Assembly: GCF_900187185.1 (NCBI RefSeq)
Contig: NZ_LT906465.1
Coordinates: 744,001-808,000 of the forward strand
Source of the DNA: Chryseobacterium taklimakanense
GTDB lineage: Bacteria > Bacteroidota > Bacteroidia > Flavobacteriales > Weeksellaceae
Direction: 5' to 3'
Length of the DNA: 64,000 bases
The notes beneath the pieces were generated by a model, which was not told the origin of the DNA, ran no database searches, and worked only from the letters and a program-made list of their open reading frames with translations. The position numbers were made by a program, and so were the translations under genes. This document shows positions 60,397 to 64,000 of this stretch, in pieces (position 1 is the first letter of the stretch; every line of letters begins with the position of its first letter).

Positions 60397-63054
60397 TTAT
60401 AAAGCTTTCGCTTTCTCCACCGCTGCATCAATCCCCGCAAGGTTTTTACCGCCGGCAGTTGCAAAGCCGGGATTTCCGCCGCCGCCGCCCTGGATTTCTT
60501 TGGCGAGTTCCTTCACGATATTTCCGGCGTGGTATTTTGCTTCCAAATCTGCGGAAACACCAACGGTAATCATCGGTTTATCACCCGCATAGGAAATGAT
60601 GACGATTACAGATTTCGGAATTTCTTTCTTCAGTTGGAACACGATGTCCTTCACGCTTCCGGCATCCATGGAAACTTTTTTCACAAGGAGATTTTTGTCG
60701 CCGCTTTGCACAAAATCATTTTTCCAGCTTGCAGTTTCGCCCTGGGCTTTTTCTTTTTTCAAAGTCTCGATTTCGGATTTCATGGACGTATTTTCAGCAA
60801 GTAACTTCTCAACGGTTTTGCTTAAATCTTTTGATTTTAACAATTGAGAAAGTTCTGCAAGCTGTCTCTCCAAATTTTGGAAATATTCTGCAGATTTATC
60901 CCCGGAAATTGCTTCAATCCTACGAATTCCAGCTGCTGTAGAACTTTCAGAGGTGATTTTGAAATGCCCGATTTCTCCAGTGGATTTCACGTGCGTTCCG
61001 CCACACAGTTCCTTGGAGGTTCCAAACTGTATCATGCGGACTTTATCGCCATATTTTTCACCAAAAAGCATCATCGCGCCTTTCTCCGTTGCTTCTGCAA
61101 TCGGAAGGTCGCGGAACTCCTGTAACGCTACATTTTCTTTAATCTTAGCATTCACTTTTTCTTCCACCGCAGCCAGTTCCTCTTCATTCATTTTGGAGAA
61201 ATGCGAGAAGTCGAAACGCAGATATTCCGGACCAACGTAGGAACCTTTCTGTTCCACATGAGTTCCCAAAACTTCGCGAAGCGCTTCGTGCAGCAAATGC
61301 GTTACCGAGTGATTGGCCTGAGTATTTCTACGGTTCCTGGCGTCAACTTTTGCATAAAAAACAGCACCCGCATCTTTCGGCAGTTCTTTGATCAAGGAAA
61401 TAATCAAATTATTTTCTTTCTTCGTATCCAGAACTTCAATCACCTCAGGATTGTCTTTCACATTATACAAATCCGGTTGAGAAATATCGAAATGCGGCGC
61501 ATAACTCGGAATCAAAATTCCCTTGTCACCGACCTGTCCGCCCCCTTCCGGATAAAAAGGCGTTTTATTCAGTACAATTTGATAAAACTCGCCGTCTTTA
61601 TTTTCAATTTTGCGGTATCTCGTGATGTAGGTTTCACTTTTCGTCTGATCGTAACCCACGAAAGTTTCAGGTTTTTCCTCCAAAACCACCCAGTCATAAA
61701 CTTTTGCGGCAGAATCTTTCTTGGAACGCTGTTTCTGCTTTTCCATTTCGGCTTCAAAGCCCTGTTCATCAACCGTCAACTGCTTCTCTTCAGCAATAAT
61801 CCTCGACAAGTCCGCCGGGAAACCAAAAGTATCGTAAAGTTCAAACACCTGTTCGCCAGGAAGCGTTTTTTCACCTTTTTTAATCGTGTCATTAATAATG
61901 TTGTCGAGTCTCACCAAACCGTTTTCGATCGTTCTGAGGAACGACTGCTCTTCTTCTTTAATGACCTCAGAAACCAAGTGACTTTGCTTCACCATTTCCG
62001 GGAAAAATTCGCCCATCTGGTTTTTTAAAACTTCAACCAGTTGATAAAGGAAAGGCTCCTTCATCCATAAAAACCGGTAAGAATACGAGATCGCACGTCG
62101 TAAAATCCTGCGGATCACATAACCGGCTCCACCGTTGGAAGGCAGCTGCCCATCGGCAATCGTAAAGGAAACCGCACGGATATGATCCACCACGACACGA
62201 ATCGCGATATCCTTTTCATTCTCCAAAATTCCCTCATAATTTTTGCCGGAAAGTTCCTCAACTTTTGAAATCAGCGGCGTGAAAACATCGGTATCGTAGT
62301 TGGAAGATTTCCCCTGAAGCGCCATACAAAGACGCTCGAAGCCCATTCCGGTGTCGATATGTTTTGCCGGAAGATTTTCCAACGAACCGTCGGCTTTGCG
62401 GTTGTACTGCATAAAAACCAGGTTCCAGATTTCCACCACCTGCGGATGGTCGTTGTTCACCAAATCTTTCCCCGGAATTTTCGCCTTTTCCTCCTCAGAA
62501 CGCAAATCCACATGGATTTCTGAGCACGGACCGCACGGCCCGCTTTCGCCCATTTCCCAGAAATTATCTTTTTTATTTCCGTTCAGAATTCGGTCTTCCG
62601 CGATATATTCTTTCCAAAAATTATAGGCATCGGTATCGCGTTCCAAATTTTCAGAAGCATCCCCTTCAAACACCGTCACATACAGATTTTCCTTTGGAAT
62701 TTTATACACTTCTGTCAGCAGTTGCCACGCCCATTCAATCGCTTCTTTCTTGAAGTAATCGCCGAAAGACCAGTTCCCGAGCATCTCAAACATCGTGTGG
62801 TGGTAGGTGTCGCGGCCCACATCATCCAGATCGTTATGCTTCCCCGAAACACGAAGACATTTCTGTGTATCGGCAATCCGCGGCGCTTTCGGCGCCTTGT
62901 ATCCGAGGAAATAATCCTTAAACTGGGTCATCCCCGAGTTGGAAAACATCAAAGTTGGGTCGTCTTTCAGCACGATCGGCGCGGACGGTACGATCAAATG
63001 CTGTTTGCTTTTAAAAAAATCTAAAAATTGCTGGCGTATCTGTTGTGAGGTCAT
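60397..63054 (-). CDS. alaS: Alanyl-tRNA synthetase
   Basis: 885 residues, the full bacterial length. The class-II catalytic domain starts MTSQQIRQQFLDFFKSKQH, with HHTMFEMLGNWSFGDYFKK and SGPCGPCSEIH; the editing domain carries the metal-binding HSVTHLLHEAL (HxxxH) and CGGTHVKSTGEIG; the C-terminal DHHA1 domain ends with a five-glycine GGGGGNPGFATAGG. It charges tRNA-Ala and edits mis-charged Ser/Gly. The gene is a single transcription unit with its own terminator. Confidence 0.97.
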   Translation of the reverse strand: MTSQQIRQQFLDFFKSKQHLIVPSAPIVLKDDPTLMFSNSGMTQFKDYFLGYKAPKAPRIADTQKCLRVSGKHNDLDDVGRDTYHHTMFEMLGNWSFGDYFKKEAIEWAWQLLTEVYKIPKENLYVTVFEGDASENLERDTDAYNFWKEYIAEDRILNGNKKDNFWEMGESGPCGPCSEIHVDLRSEEEKAKIPGKDLVNNDHPQVVEIWNLVFMQYNRKADGSLENLPAKHIDTGMGFERLCMALQGKSSNYDTDVFTPLISKVEELSGKNYEGILENEKDIAIRVVVDHIRAVSFTIADGQLPSNGGAGYVIRRILRRAISYSYRFLWMKEPFLYQLVEVLKNQMGEFFPEMVKQSHLVSEVIKEEEQSFLRTIENGLVRLDNIINDTIKKGEKTLPGEQVFELYDTFGFPADLSRIIAEEKQLTVDEQGFEAEMEKQKQRSKKDSAAKVYDWVVLEEKPETFVGYDQTKSETYITRYRKIENKDGEFYQIVLNKTPFYPEGGGQVGDKGILIPSYAPHFDISQPDLYNVKDNPEVIEVLDTKKENNLIISLIKELPKDAGAVFYAKVDARNRRNTQANHSVTHLLHEALREVLGTHVEQKGSYVGPEYLRFDFSHFSKMNEEELAAVEEKVNAKIKENVALQEFRDLPIAEATEKGAMMLFGEKYGDKVRMIQFGTSKELCGGTHVKSTGEIGHFKITSESSTAAGIRRIEAISGDKSAEYFQNLERQLAELSQLLKSKDLSKTVEKLLAENTSMKSEIETLKKEKAQGETASWKNDFVQSGDKNLLVKKVSMDAGSVKDIVFQLKKEIPKSVIVIISYAGDKPMITVGVSADLEAKYHAGNIVKELAKEIQGGGGGNPGFATAGGKNLAGIDAAVEKAKAL

Positions 63055-63260
63055 TCTATTTGTTGGTTTTTGGTTTGCCGTCTACACTTGGCTTTCAGCG
63101 TTTTGATAAGATGCAAATTTAATGAATTTTAGCTGAAAATTTAACCGCGAAAACATACAGATTTCATACAGTCTCTATGTTTCAGAAGCTGGCTTACGGT
63201 TTGTACCATTTACGTTAAATTAAAAAGAGTTATCTTTAATCTTCAAATCATTTTTTAACA

Positions 63261-64000
63261 ATGAAAATCACAGACCTAGCGCTCGAACTGGGCGTTTCCA
63301 CATACAGCATCAAGCAGTTTATCGATGATTTTGACCTAGAACTTTCAGAATGCCTTTACCCAAATATGGAGGTGAAAGACGATTTTCTGAAGTTTGCCCG
63401 CGAAAACAAAAAATTTCTCCTGAATTACGAAAAAGACCTTGTAGAAGCTAAAACCACGGAACAGATTGCTACAGAAATCAATCAGCCGGTGGAAAAAGTG
63501 GAGGCCGTCATCAAGAAACAAAAACCCAATCTCTTCGAAAGCGGAATATACAAATCTTCGGTTTCAAGCTATGGGATTGACAACGAATTGGGTGGCAATT
63601 ATAATTTTGTTTACGATTATTTTGGCAAAAAAACACCTTTGGCGCAGCGTGATTTTATCGGTTACCGCGATTTATTTTTTTATATCACCGAAATGCTGAA
63701 TCCATTTATCGACGAGCAGCAAGCCAAAGACTGGGGCATTTACAAACCCGCCGGAATTATCCTATACGGACCGAAAGGCAGCGGAAAGATTTTTTGGGCA
63801 AGAAAAATTGCAGAGATCATTGGTTATGACTTTAGGGAAGTGAAAAATTCGTACTTAGGAACGTCGTTCATCAACGGTGAGAAGACTGATTTCAATGATT
63901 ATCTCACCGCGATGATGAAGGAAGATAAAGTGGTTGTATTTTTAGAGGATTTCGATGTTATCGCGCGCGACCGCGCAGCGGACGAAAATCAATATTCAGA
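63261..64000 (+). CDS. AAA-type ATPase with an IF2N-like N-terminus, cut by the window end
   Basis: 246 residues from the ATG at 63261 to the edge, no stop reached. Residues 1-22 (MKITDLALELGVSTYSIKQF) resemble the small helical IF2_N fold; residues 45-95 are charged and helical. The ATPase domain begins near 150: Walker A GPKGSGKI at 170-177, with Ile in the place of the usual Thr/Ser, and Walker B VVVFLEDFD at 224-232, with Glu-Asp in place of Asp-Glu. The family is fairly clear but not the function. The upstream gap 63055-63260 has a weak TATCTTTA box at 63231-63238. Confidence 0.75.
   Translation, partial: MKITDLALELGVSTYSIKQFIDDFDLELSECLYPNMEVKDDFLKFARENKKFLLNYEKDLVEAKTTEQIATEINQPVEKVEAVIKKQKPNLFESGIYKSSVSSYGIDNELGGNYNFVYDYFGKKTPLAQRDFIGYRDLFFYITEMLNPFIDEQQAKDWGIYKPAGIILYGPKGSGKIFWARKIAEIIGYDFREVKNSYLGTSFINGEKTDFNDYLTAMMKEDKVVVFLEDFDVIARDRAADENQYS

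Noticed and set aside
61201-62028. 275-codon plus-strand open frame inside alaS
   Set aside because: It is antisense to the fully supported alanyl-tRNA synthetase gene and encodes an Arg/Phe/Ile-rich sequence with no domain.

Overview
The window looks like about 64 kb of chromosome from a flavobacterium of the Chryseobacterium/Kaistella type (Bacteroidota, Weeksellaceae). The signs are roughly 40% GC, SusC/SusD outer-membrane proteins, many lipoproteins with short FSC/SSC-type lipoboxes, a long-form urocanate hydratase, DUF5686 and DUF5715 proteins, several promoter -7 boxes of the TAnnTTTG type, and very few Shine-Dalgarno sequences. The genus is inferred from these features, not from a marker gene. 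No rRNA, tRNA, CRISPR array, insertion sequence or prophage was seen.

Positions 1-9013 hold a regulator fragment (Crp/Fnr), a DUF763 protein, the thiol peroxidase Tpx, and a one-strand block of DNA-repair and stress genes: Ku, a three-domain LigD, a mini-lipoprotein, a short-chain dehydrogenase, an unknown 87-residue protein, a poxvirus-type topoisomerase IB and a Nei/Fpg-like glycosylase without its zinc finger. The last four genes are tightly packed. A 50-residue membrane protein overlaps the block tail to tail.

Positions 9231-31572 are mostly housekeeping: monomeric isocitrate dehydrogenase, an ECF sigma factor with a membrane partner, an MliC-like lipoprotein, urocanate hydratase, two acidic small proteins, a second SDR, protein isoaspartate methyltransferase, a Gfo/Idh/MocA oxidoreductase, 3-hydroxybutyryl-CoA dehydrogenase, PheT, DnaN, DgkA, PurL and PurB. 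The 24001-24634 gap is full of dispersed repeats.

Positions 31819-43021 form one minus-strand polysaccharide utilisation locus: SusC, SusD, a LamG-like surface lipoprotein, two tandem GH144-type glycoside hydrolases, a secreted esterase and a GH3 beta-glucosidase. This enzyme set points to beta-1,2-glucan as the substrate. SusC would import oligosaccharides captured by SusD and the LamG protein, the GH144 enzymes would cut the chain, the esterase would remove acyl decorations, and the GH3 enzyme would release glucose.

Positions 43227-64000 are mixed: a frameshifted DUF4197 lipoprotein, DUF493, an ArsC-like protein, an operon of glutaminyl cyclotransferase, an unknown exported protein and a deoxynucleoside kinase, VOC and SRPBCC proteins, an MBL-fold hydrolase, an alpha/beta hydrolase, a thiolase, a CsaA-like tRNA-binding protein, an HxlR regulator, DUF5686 and DUF5715 envelope proteins, a PhoX/di-heme peroxidase pair, an Mrr restriction enzyme, AlaS, and the start of an AAA-type ATPase cut by the window end.
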